Shown here in pieces: positions 1-5,923 of a DNA stretch of 5,923 bases. Source of the DNA: Bacteroidales bacterium. Lineage in GTDB: Bacteria > Bacteroidota > Bacteroidia > Bacteroidales > VadinHA17. Under the pieces are notes generated by a model, which was not told the DNA's origin, made no database searches, and saw nothing but the letters and a program-made list of their open reading frames with translations. The translations under genes and the position numbers were made by a program. The first letter of the stretch is position 1; the number at the start of each line of letters is the position of its first letter. Where the stretch lies: NCBI GenBank assembly GCA_003157055.1, contig PMIG01000249.1:6002-11924 (forward strand), written 5' to 3'.

Positions 1-1368
1 ACTTATTCTTCCAATGTTGCCGGAACTCATAATATTTCCACGCAGCTTCGCAACTCTACGGAAAACTATCTTGTATCATTCTTCGGCAGGGTAAATTATG
101 TTTATGCTGATAAATACATGCTTACCGCAACATTCCGCGCAGATGGTTCGTCAAGGTTTGCCACTGGCAATAAATGGGGTATGTTCCCGTCAGTTGCTTT
201 TGCATGGGACATGAAGCAGGAAGAATTCCTAAAGAATTCCAGTGTTTTCAGCACAATGAAACTTCGTCTCGGTTATGGTATAACGGGTCAGCAGGATATC
301 ACCTCATCCGATTATCCTTATCTGCCGGTTTATAAATTCGGACAGACAACGGCCCAGTATCAGCTTGGCAACACATTTGTCACGACAATACGTCCTTCCG
401 GTTATGACCTCAACCTTAAATGGGAGCAGACAACTACATACAACGTTGGGATAGATTTCGGCTTCCTGAAAAACAAGATCACCGGTACGATCGATGTTTA
501 TGACAGGCCCACGAAGGACCTCCTCAATACAATTGCTCCTGCAGCCGGTACAAATCTTACAAACCAGATCCTTACTAACGTTGGGGACCTTGTCAATAAG
601 GGAGTAGAGTTAGGACTCAATTACAGGACAATTGAAACACAAAATATCGACTGGACTATTGGTGTGAATGCAACATTCAACCACAATGAGATCACCAAAC
701 TTACCTCATCTAATGACCCGAGTTATGCTGGTGTCATAACCGGTGGAATTGCAGGTGGTGTCGGTAACTATATACAGATTAACACCGTTGGTTATGCATC
801 TCGCTCATTTTATGTATATGAGCAGGTTTATGATGCAAATGGCAAGCCTATCGAAGGTCTTTATGTCGACAGGAACGGCGACGGTAAATTAAGCGAACTC
901 GACAAATACAGAGCAGGCAGCCCCGATGCAAAACTGCTGGCAGGGATTTCTTCCAACTTCAGATATAAAAACTTCGATTTCAGCTTTAACGGAAGATTAA
1001 GCCTTGGCAACATTGTTTATAACAACATGGCATCCAATCACGGATCATATAGTGAGGCTTACAGATCTGTCGGCATCCTTAACAACCTCAATACGAGCGT
1101 TCTAAAGACCAATTTTGCAAATCCGCAGTACTGGTCAGACTATTACCTTGAGGATGGTTCATTCTTCAAAATGGACAATATGACTCTTGGTTACAATGTT
1201 AAGAAGCTCTTTAACGATAAAAGCAATATGAGAATCTACGGATCTGTCGAGAATCTCTTTACCATTACCAGATACACCGGTCTTGATCCGGAAATCTACG
1301 GCGGAATCGATAATAACGTTTATCCGCGGCCGAGAACATTTATGCTCGGTGTAAACCTGGAATTTTAA
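1..1368 (+). CDS. SusC-family TonB-linked outer-membrane transporter, C-terminal part (5' truncated by window)
   Basis: This is the C-terminal 455 residues of a SusC-like TonB-dependent transporter. The reading frame is open from base 1, so the first in-frame ATG (118) is internal and not the start. The N-terminal signal peptide, carboxypeptidase-like domain, plug and early barrel lie outside the window. Recognisable SusC barrel signatures are FGRVNY, FRADGSSRF, GMFPSVAFAW, LRLGYGITGQ, LKWEQTTTYNVGIDFG, NVGDLVNKGVELGL and the C-terminal YPRPRTFMLGVNLEF. That last segment ends in Phe, as expected for the final strand of a BAM-inserted barrel. An EF-hand-like loop (D-x-N-x-D-G..D) is encoded at 868-903, a common SusC feature. 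SusC proteins form the outer-membrane channel that imports oligosaccharides held under a SusD lid, powered by TonB-ExbBD. The SusD gene follows after 18 bp, so the two are surely co-transcribed. Family assignment is very secure. The substrate cannot be read from this part. Confidence 0.97.
   Translation, partial: TYSSNVAGTHNISTQLRNSTENYLVSFFGRVNYVYADKYMLTATFRADGSSRFATGNKWGMFPSVAFAWDMKQEEFLKNSSVFSTMKLRLGYGITGQQDITSSDYPYLPVYKFGQTTAQYQLGNTFVTTIRPSGYDLNLKWEQTTTYNVGIDFGFLKNKITGTIDVYDRPTKDLLNTIAPAAGTNLTNQILTNVGDLVNKGVELGLNYRTIETQNIDWTIGVNATFNHNEITKLTSSNDPSYAGVITGGIAGGVGNYIQINTVGYASRSFYVYEQVYDANGKPIEGLYVDRNGDGKLSELDKYRAGSPDAKLLAGISSNFRYKNFDFSFNGRLSLGNIVYNNMASNHGSYSEAYRSVGILNNLNTSVLKTNFANPQYWSDYYLEDGSFFKMDNMTLGYNVKKLFNDKSNMRIYGSVENLFTITRYTGLDPEIYGGIDNNVYPRPRTFMLGVNLEF
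868..903 (+). other. EF-hand-like Ca2+-binding loop inside the SusC barrel
   Basis: Twelve codons encode D-R-N-G-D-G-K-L-S-E-L-D, matching the EF-hand/dockerin loop spacing, with acidic or polar ligands at positions 1, 3, 5, 9 and 12 and Gly at 6. It sits in a probable extracellular loop after YVYEQVYDANGKPIEG. Such loops recur in SusC proteins, and calcium binding is inferred from the motif only. Confidence 0.6.
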
Positions 1369-1386
1369 TTTTAAAAATCTGAAACA

Positions 1387-2988
1387 ATGAAGACAAAATA
1401 TTTTAAAATCTTATCCGCTTCCATTGTTGTGATGCTTATTGCATTCACATCATGCGTCAAAGATTTGAATACTGTTCCGATCGACCCCAAGGTAATCACA
1501 TCAGCCAATGTTTATACTGATGCCAATGCATATTACGGGGTGCTGGCAAAATGCTATGCAGGACTTGCACTTTCAGGTCAGCAAGGCGCAGCAGGTGATC
1601 CGGATATCTTTGGTATTGACGAGGGATTCTCACAGTACCTCAGGCAGTATTTCAATGCACAGGAGCTTACCACCGACGAGGCTGTCATAGCCTGGAACGA
1701 TGGTACGCTGAGGAACTACCACGAACAGAACTGGACACCAGCCGGCGAGTTTATTGGCGCAATGTACAACAGGCTTTACTACCAGATCTCATTATGCAAT
1801 GAGTTCATCAGGGAAGCTTCTGATTCAAAGATTGACGCGAGAGGTATTACTGGTGCCGACAAAGTTGCTGTTCAGACATACAGGTCTGAAGCAAGATTCC
1901 TGAGAGCCCTCAGCTATTGGCACGCAATTGACTTGTTTGGTAATGTCCCTTTTGTTGACGAGAACAGCACGGTTGGATCAACTCCTCCGCAGCAGATATC
2001 GCGTGCAAACCTGTTTACATACATCGAAAGTGAACTGAAGGCTATCGATGCTACCCTTCTGGCTCCCAAGTCAGTTTACGGAAGAGCAGATCAGGCTGCA
2101 GCATGGATGCTTCTTGGCAAGCTCTACCTCAATGCAGAGGTTTATACAGGAACTGCCAGGTATACCGATTGCATCACTTATATGAAGAAGGTGATCGCAG
2201 CCAACAAATACACTCTTACTACAAACTATGCCAATGTTTTCAAAGCTGACAACAACACATCAAATGAGATCATTTTCCCGATTAATTTTGACGGAGTTCA
2301 TTCCTTAACATGGGGTGGAACTACTTACTTCATTCATGCAGCTGTCGGAGGAAGCATGAACGCTTCCGACTTTGGTATTACCGGTGCATGGGGTGGTCTC
2401 AGAGTGACCAGTGCATTTGTTGACAAATTCTCCGATATTACCGGAGCTACCGATAAAAGGGCAATGTTTTATACAAGCGGTCAGAACAAAGTAATATCTG
2501 ATGTATTCTCCTTTACTGACGGCTATGCAATTAAGAAATGGACCAATATGACATCTACAGGTGTTGCCGGTTCGGACCAGACTTTTTGCGATACCGATTT
2601 CCCGGTATTCCGTCTGGCTGATGCTTACCTGATGTATGTAGAATCTGTTGTAAGGGGCGGTGCAGGCGGCACAACCACTGACGCACTGACCTATTTCAAC
2701 AAAGTGAGAGAGAGAGCTTATGGCGATACATCTGGCGACTACGCTACTTATGGCGATATTACTCTTCAGGTCCTCCTTGACGAAAATGCCCGTGAATTTT
2801 ACTGGGAATGCCACAGGAGAACAGACCTTATCAGGTTTAAAAGCTTCAGCAAATCAACATATCTGTGGCCCTGGAAAGGCGCTGTAGCAGCAGGCAAGAG
2901 CCTCGATGATTATCATATGGACCTGTTCCCGATACCATCGACAGATATCAATGCCAATCAGAATCTTACTCAGAATACGGGGTATTAA
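1387..2988 (+). CDS. SusD/RagB-family surface glycan-binding lipoprotein
   Basis: This 533-residue protein has the usual length of a SusD-like protein, the lid-like partner of SusC that captures oligosaccharides on the cell surface. It has a lipoprotein signal peptide: Lys-rich start, hydrophobic stretch 8-20, and lipobox FTSC with Cys23 as the lipidation site, followed by VKD. The N-terminal SusD-like domain holds the TPR-like helices, including YRSEARFLRALSYWHAIDLFGNVPFV-type sequence around 165-190 and AAWMLLGKLYLNAE around 237-251. The C-terminal RagB/SusD domain shows FPVFRLADAYLMYVES (405-420), ALTYFNKVRERA (433-444), LLDENAREFYWECHRRTDLIRF (463-484) and the closing DLFPIPSTDINANQNLTQN (512-530). 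The ATG at 1387 is chosen because it gives an intact signal peptide. The short leader is AT-rich with no Shine-Dalgarno sequence, as usual in Bacteroidota. It is coupled to the SusC gene upstream and to the SusE-like gene 26 bp downstream. The bound glycan cannot be told from the sequence. Confidence 0.97.
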   Translation: MKTKYFKILSASIVVMLIAFTSCVKDLNTVPIDPKVITSANVYTDANAYYGVLAKCYAGLALSGQQGAAGDPDIFGIDEGFSQYLRQYFNAQELTTDEAVIAWNDGTLRNYHEQNWTPAGEFIGAMYNRLYYQISLCNEFIREASDSKIDARGITGADKVAVQTYRSEARFLRALSYWHAIDLFGNVPFVDENSTVGSTPPQQISRANLFTYIESELKAIDATLLAPKSVYGRADQAAAWMLLGKLYLNAEVYTGTARYTDCITYMKKVIAANKYTLTTNYANVFKADNNTSNEIIFPINFDGVHSLTWGGTTYFIHAAVGGSMNASDFGITGAWGGLRVTSAFVDKFSDITGATDKRAMFYTSGQNKVISDVFSFTDGYAIKKWTNMTSTGVAGSDQTFCDTDFPVFRLADAYLMYVESVVRGGAGGTTTDALTYFNKVRERAYGDTSGDYATYGDITLQVLLDENAREFYWECHRRTDLIRFKSFSKSTYLWPWKGAVAAGKSLDDYHMDLFPIPSTDINANQNLTQNTGY

Positions 2989-3014
2989 TCTTAAAATTTT
3001 AAATACTATCTGAA

Positions 3015-4076
3015 ATGAAAAAGATAAGCTTTATATTATTAATTGCCGGGCTCTTTACGATAATCAGCTGCCAGAAACAGGAGAAAGGACCGGTTGAATT
3101 ATCTACACCGGGGGTGCCTACTATCTCTGTTCCTGTTGCCGGATCAAGCCTTGTAATGACGAAGCCCGATGCCAACAAGAAAGTGGCATTCACATGGAGC
3201 TCTGCTGATTTTGGCATGCCGCTGGGAGTTCTCTATACCATCCAGATCGCAAAAGCAGGAACCAATTTCAACCCATTGGTGAACGTTGCCAGCGTTAACT
3301 CCCTGACCGATACTCTATTGTATTCTGAATTTAATGCAAAGCTTGTTGCGTTGGAGGCGAACATGGAGGTTGCAAACTCGATTGACATGAGGATAATGGG
3401 TATCGTTCCCAATTCAAATGCCGACACGGTTTTCTCCAATAAGATCAACATGAACATCACTCCGTACACTGCCAAGGATTTCATTTACCTGGTTGGTGCA
3501 TTCAACGGTTGGAATGCTGGTACCGCTCCAGCAATGAACAGAAGTCTTTCCGGCCTGAAATATGAACTTTTTGTCAATTTCACGGGTACGGGTGGTAACC
3601 TGCAATATAAGATCATTCCTACCCAGGGCTCATGGAATAATGATATGGGTGATGACTGGACTGGTACTAATCATCTGGAGGTTACCGGAGAACAGAATAT
3701 GTGGGTACCTTCAGCAGGCTATTACAGGGTTAGTGTCGACCTTACCACTATGACCTGGAGCACTTTAGCTACCACATGGGGTATAATTGGTGATTTCCCC
3801 GGCAACAGCTGGGTAAGCGACTTTGCAACGATGACATATAATACCTCGACAGGAAACTGGGAAGCTACTTTTACGACATCTGCTCCTGTTTCCGGGTGGA
3901 AATTCAGAGCTAATGCTGACTGGGGACTTAACTATGGCGATAACGACGCTGATGGCAAGCTCGATGCTGGCGGTGCAAATATCGTTACAAGTGCAGCAGG
4001 AACGTATTCGGTTGTTCTGAATCTGAACCCGACCGGAAATCCACAGGCTTACACTTATACTGTAACAAAGCAGTAA
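3015..4076 (+). CDS. SusE/SusF-like surface glycan-binding lipoprotein
   Basis: This 353-residue outer-membrane lipoprotein of the SusE/SusF type has a signal peptide ending in lipobox IISC with Cys19, followed by QKQEKG. Residues about 30-148 form the Ig-like SusE N-terminal domain (VAFTWSSADFG, YTIQIAKAGTNF). Two tandem starch-binding-type beta-sandwich modules follow. The first is about 155-250 (YLVGAFNGWN, LQYKIIPTQGSW, VPSAGYYRVSVDL). The second is about 254-352 (WGIIGDFPGNSW, MTYNTSTGNWEATF, GWKFRANADWGLNYGDN, GGANIVTSAAGTYSVVLNL). The second module carries an Asp-rich D-N-D-A-D-G motif at 309-314. The aromatic-rich modules suggest carbohydrate binding at the cell surface in support of the SusC/SusD pair. 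In known Sus systems these modules bind alpha-glucans, but homologues also occur in other PULs, so a galactan-binding role is possible given the GH53 neighbour. This is the last gene before a strong terminator. Architecture is confident; the ligand is not. Confidence 0.92.
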   Translation: MKKISFILLIAGLFTIISCQKQEKGPVELSTPGVPTISVPVAGSSLVMTKPDANKKVAFTWSSADFGMPLGVLYTIQIAKAGTNFNPLVNVASVNSLTDTLLYSEFNAKLVALEANMEVANSIDMRIMGIVPNSNADTVFSNKINMNITPYTAKDFIYLVGAFNGWNAGTAPAMNRSLSGLKYELFVNFTGTGGNLQYKIIPTQGSWNNDMGDDWTGTNHLEVTGEQNMWVPSAGYYRVSVDLTTMTWSTLATTWGIIGDFPGNSWVSDFATMTYNTSTGNWEATFTTSAPVSGWKFRANADWGLNYGDNDADGKLDAGGANIVTSAAGTYSVVLNLNPTGNPQAYTYTVTKQ

Positions 4077-4098
4077 ATCCTTTGCTTTGAAATAACTT

Positions 4099-4138
4099 AA
4101 AGGTCACTGCAGATGTCTGCAGTGACCTTTTTCTTTTT
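4099..4138 (+). terminator. Intrinsic terminator after the SusC-SusD-SusE genes
   Basis: A perfect 14-bp stem (arms 4099-4112 and 4117-4130, starting AAAGGTCACTGC) encloses a 4-nt loop ATGT and is followed directly by a T-rich run, TTCTTTTT (4131-4138). It lies 22 bp after the SusE-like stop codon and 52 bp before the GH53 start. This is a textbook Rho-independent terminator for + strand transcription. It should end, or strongly reduce, the transport-gene transcript ahead of the galactanase gene. Confidence 0.93.
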
Positions 4139-4156
4139 CAGTTAGTAATATCTTCG

Positions 4157-4164
4157 TACCTTTC
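4157..4164 (+). promoter_or_regulatory. Candidate Bacteroidota -7 promoter element for the GH53 gene
   Basis: TACCTTTC matches seven of eight positions of the Bacteroidota -7 consensus TAnnTTTG; the final G is C. It lies 26 bp before the GH53 ATG, which would give a short leader of about 20 nt. No good -33 TTTG is seen; only the T-rich tail of the terminator occupies that distance. The position just after a strong terminator supports a separate promoter, but the box is imperfect. Confidence 0.45.
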
Positions 4165-4190
4165 GGAACTTAATTATTGGAAACAGGGAA

Positions 4191-5345
4191 ATGAAGCGCC
4201 TTTACATTATTTTGTTTATTATGCTTTCGCTGGTTTCATGTAAAAAACCCACCGAAACACCTGATATCCGATATTCTTACCCTGCAAGTAAATTTGCCAT
4301 GGGAGCTGACCTTTCGTATGCCAACCAGATCCTCGACCATGGAGGAGTCTATAAGGACTCCGGTAATGTGACAGATCCTTATGTGATATTCAGAAAGTAT
4401 GGCGCAAATGTCATCAGATTCAGGCTCTTCTATAATCCGGTATGGACAAAGGAAGTATATGGTACTGATGGGGTTCAGATGTACAACGATTTTGATGATG
4501 TGAAAAAAGGGATCGGGAAGGCAAAAGCTGCCGGCCTGCAGGTCTGCCTCGACTTTCATTATTCCGACACGTGGGCCGACGCCTCAACACAAGTTATCCC
4601 TTCAGAATGGACATCTCCGACTCTTTCACTTCTCAAAGACAGCATTTATAATTATACCTTAAGAACGCTTCAGAAGCTGGGATCTGCAGGTTTAATGCCT
4701 GAATTCGTTCAGGCTGGAAATGAAATTAACCCAGGCCTTCTCCTGCCCTACGGTAACCGGTGGAACGGAAATGAAAAGAATATGATAACTCTCCTGAACT
4801 CTGCTATAAGTGCGATCAGGACAGCAGGAACAACCGGTAATATCAGCCCGAAGATAATAATCCACATTGCCCAGCCCGAAAACGCACGGCTGTGGTTCAA
4901 CGGCCTTGCCGATGAGGGGTTGACAGATTATGATATTATCGGTATCTCCTATTATTATATGTGGTCAACAACCGCTCTTTCATCTGTCAGTAATTTTGTC
5001 TCCGATCTAAGGACTACCTTCAATAAGGATGTTATGATAATGGAAACTGTCTACCCATGGACAACAGGCTGGGACGATAATTATAATAACTCCATCGTTG
5101 AATCGGCTCTTGTTTCCGGATACCCTGCTACCGAGGCCGGCCAGTATAAATATATGCATGCTCTTACCCAGGAGGTAATCGACGGCGGAGGGATAGGAAT
5201 ATTCACTTGGGAACCCGACTGGATAACCTCGCAGATGAAAGATCTATGGGGAACGGGGTCATCGTGGGAATGCAACACCTTTTTCGATTTTGAAGGAAAT
5301 AGCCTCAAAGGCATCCGGTTCATGTCGGATAAGTATAATTTCTGA
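4191..5345 (+). CDS. Endo-beta-1,4-galactanase, GH53, surface lipoprotein
   Basis: This 384-residue glycoside hydrolase family 53 enzyme hydrolyses internal beta-1,4-galactosidic bonds in galactan and type I arabinogalactan with retention (EC 3.2.1.89). A short lipoprotein signal ends at lipobox LVSC with Cys17, so the enzyme is membrane-anchored, probably facing outward. The (beta/alpha)8 barrel begins near residue 36 with the GH53 signature MGADLSY. It continues with ANVIRFRLFYNP (72-83) and CLDFHYSDTWAD (119-130). QAGNEIN contains the acid/base Glu178, and MIMETVYPW contains the nucleophile Glu285. The end of the barrel shows GIFTWEPDWI (335-345) and TFFDFEGN. Length is normal for a single-domain GH53; no extra binding module is present. 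The ATG at 4191 is preceded by AGGGAA, which is too close to act as a Shine-Dalgarno sequence. The gene is separated from the SusE-like gene by a terminator and a candidate promoter. It is probably the enzyme supplying galacto-oligosaccharides to the upstream transporter. GH53 is essentially a monospecific family, so the activity call is strong. Confidence 0.96.
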   Translation: MKRLYIILFIMLSLVSCKKPTETPDIRYSYPASKFAMGADLSYANQILDHGGVYKDSGNVTDPYVIFRKYGANVIRFRLFYNPVWTKEVYGTDGVQMYNDFDDVKKGIGKAKAAGLQVCLDFHYSDTWADASTQVIPSEWTSPTLSLLKDSIYNYTLRTLQKLGSAGLMPEFVQAGNEINPGLLLPYGNRWNGNEKNMITLLNSAISAIRTAGTTGNISPKIIIHIAQPENARLWFNGLADEGLTDYDIIGISYYYMWSTTALSSVSNFVSDLRTTFNKDVMIMETVYPWTTGWDDNYNNSIVESALVSGYPATEAGQYKYMHALTQEVIDGGGIGIFTWEPDWITSQMKDLWGTGSSWECNTFFDFEGNSLKGIRFMSDKYNF

Positions 5346-5364
5346 GATACGGAGTTCAACTTTT

Positions 5365-5374
5365 CAAACGTTTG
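5365..5374. promoter_or_regulatory. Palindrome with LacI-operator-like core, possible regulator site
   Basis: CAAACGTTTG is a perfect 10-bp palindrome with a central CG. The core AAACGTTT resembles LacI-family operators (AANCGNTT type). It sits 20 bp after the GH53 stop codon and about 95 bp before the next start codon. A palindrome this short can arise by chance in a 123-bp gap, and no regulator gene is in view, so the call is tentative. It is not a terminator: there is no room for a loop and no T run directly follows. Confidence 0.25.
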
Positions 5375-5429
5375 CTGTTATTGTTTTTCTCTATAACGCT
5401 GTAAATTAGTGTTTTTCGCACGTTTTATT

Positions 5430-5444
5430 TAACTTTACTTTTTG
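5430..5444 (+). promoter_or_regulatory. Weak candidate promoter -7 region before the last gene
   Basis: The AT-rich stretch TAACTTTACTTTTTG holds two imperfect matches to the Bacteroidota -7 box TAnnTTTG: TAACTTTA, with one mismatch, and TACTTTTTG, with one extra base. A T run (5412-5416) lies at about -33 distance. The region ends 24 bp before the start codon at 5469. The rest of the 123-bp gap 5346-5468 shows no clear terminator for the GH53 gene, so read-through from GH53 is also possible. Confidence 0.3.
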
Positions 5445-5468
5445 ATAATTTCAATAATCCATACAGAG

Positions 5469-5923
5469 ATGTTCAAACGCCTTTTCGTAATATTAATACT
5501 AGTCCTCCAGGTAACCTCCCTCGGAGCGCAGATGGTCTATACCGATCCCGCAATTCCTGTGAACGGAAAGCCTTTAAAGATCTATTTCAATACTTCGCTC
5601 GTGGAATCAGATGCCTCTTTTAAGAATTATACCGGCGATGTTTATGCCCACACAGGAGTTACAACGAGGCTTGGCGACTGGCAGAATGTAGTAGGTACCG
5701 CCTGGGCAGATAACGCAACCGAGCCTAAACTGACTTCCCTTGGTAATCATCTTTACAGACTCGACATCGCTACTGATATAAGAACTTTTTATGGTCTGGC
5801 AGCAACAGATACTGCAACAAGGATATGTATCGTTTTCCGAAGCTCCGACGCTACAAAACAGACAAGACCCGATATTTTTCTAAATGTTTACACACTGAGC
5901 TTAAATACTTCATTTATCCTTCC
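5469..5923 (+). CDS. Secreted protein, N-terminal part; probably a GH13 alpha-amylase-like enzyme (3' truncated by window)
   Basis: The frame is open from the ATG at 5469 to the window end, giving 151 complete codons. The start has a clear signal peptide: basic MFKR, hydrophobic core LFVILILVLQV, and a likely signal peptidase I site after Ala20 (SLGA|Q). There is no lipobox Cys, so unlike the GH53 enzyme it is not a lipoprotein. The rest is one beta-rich domain with YTGDVYAHTGV (54-64), Trp71, KLTSLGNHLYRLDI (87-100), DIRTFYGL (103-110), IVFRSSD (121-127) and DIFLNVYTLSLNTSFILP at the edge. From memory, this pattern is typical of the domain that precedes the catalytic barrel in large Bacteroidota GH13 enzymes, often with a type IX secretion C-terminal signal. 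Neither the barrel nor that signal is within view. Secreted nature is secure. The GH13 identity is an inference from the N-terminal domain alone; another PUL hydrolase or binding protein using the same domain remains possible. Confidence 0.7.
   Translation, partial: MFKRLFVILILVLQVTSLGAQMVYTDPAIPVNGKPLKIYFNTSLVESDASFKNYTGDVYAHTGVTTRLGDWQNVVGTAWADNATEPKLTSLGNHLYRLDIATDIRTFYGLAATDTATRICIVFRSSDATKQTRPDIFLNVYTLSLNTSFIL

Noticed and set aside
221..240. Direct repeat AAGAATTCC at 221-229 and 232-240 in the SusC gene
   Set aside because: It encodes part of the ordinary EEFLKNSS segment of the SusC barrel; a short chance repeat with no further copies nearby.
2305..2814. Long antisense open frame (169 codons, - strand) inside the SusD-like gene
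   Set aside because: It lies wholly within a gene whose family, length and motifs are certain. The translation is Cys-rich and without recognisable domains, as expected for a shadow frame.
2991..3002. 12-bp palindrome TTAAAATTTTAA between the SusD-like and SusE-like genes
   Set aside because: It is made of A and T only, in a short AT-rich leader within an operon. Such palindromes are expected by chance, and it cannot form a stable terminator.
3562..3753. Alternative-frame + strand open frame inside the SusE-like gene
   Set aside because: It is fully contained in the real gene, short, and its translation has no family features.
4185..4190. AGGGAA before the GH53 start as a Shine-Dalgarno site
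   Set aside because: The purine run touches the ATG with almost no spacing, and Bacteroidota rarely use Shine-Dalgarno pairing.
4236..4559. Antisense open frame (107 codons, - strand) inside the GH53 gene
   Set aside because: It overlaps the conserved start of the GH53 barrel, has no recognisable domain and no promoter or leader of its own.
5374..5399. Weak hairpin (GTTAT/ATAAC) after the GH53 gene as a terminator
   Set aside because: The stem has five AT-rich pairs plus a bulge and a long loop, and no T run follows it; it is too weak for an intrinsic terminator.

Overview
The window is a segment of a Bacteroidota polysaccharide utilisation locus (PUL). All five genes are on the + strand. 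The clade assignment rests on the SusC/SusD pair, SPII lipoproteins with short lipoboxes, AT-rich gene leaders without functional Shine-Dalgarno sequences, and a TAnnTTTG-like promoter element. Nothing in the sequence fixes the genus. An anaerobic or environmental member of the Bacteroidales/Marinilabiliales type is a guess from gene style only.

Layout: (1) 1-1368, the C-terminal 455 residues of a SusC-type TonB-dependent outer-membrane transporter, cut by the left window edge; (2) 1387-2988, a full-length SusD-type glycan-binding lipoprotein, 18 bp downstream; (3) 3015-4076, a SusE/SusF-type surface glycan-binding lipoprotein, 26 bp further on; (4) 4099-4138, a strong intrinsic terminator that closes this transport/binding cluster; (5) 4191-5345, a lipoprotein endo-beta-1,4-galactanase of family GH53 with both catalytic glutamates visible, probably under its own promoter; (6) from 5469 past the right edge, the N-terminal 151 residues of a secreted protein. 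Its N-terminal beta-rich domain resembles the one found in front of Bacteroidota GH13 (alpha-amylase-like) enzymes.

Likely joint function: the GH53 enzyme cuts beta-1,4-galactan (the side chains of pectic rhamnogalacturonan I or arabinogalactan I) at the cell surface. The SusE-like and SusD-like lipoproteins capture the oligosaccharides, and SusC imports them with TonB energy. The substrate is not settled, because the SusE/F-type protein and the putative GH13-type neighbour are both classically associated with alpha-glucans. The terminator also separates the transporter operon from the galactanase.

No RNA genes, mobile elements, CRISPR arrays or clear foreign insertions were seen. The two non-coding gaps that matter are 4077-4190 (terminator plus promoter) and 5346-5468 (a palindrome with a LacI-operator-like core, and an AT-rich promoter candidate). 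I do not see an undescribed system here. The most useful open points are substrate specificity, transcript segmentation and the identity of the truncated last gene.
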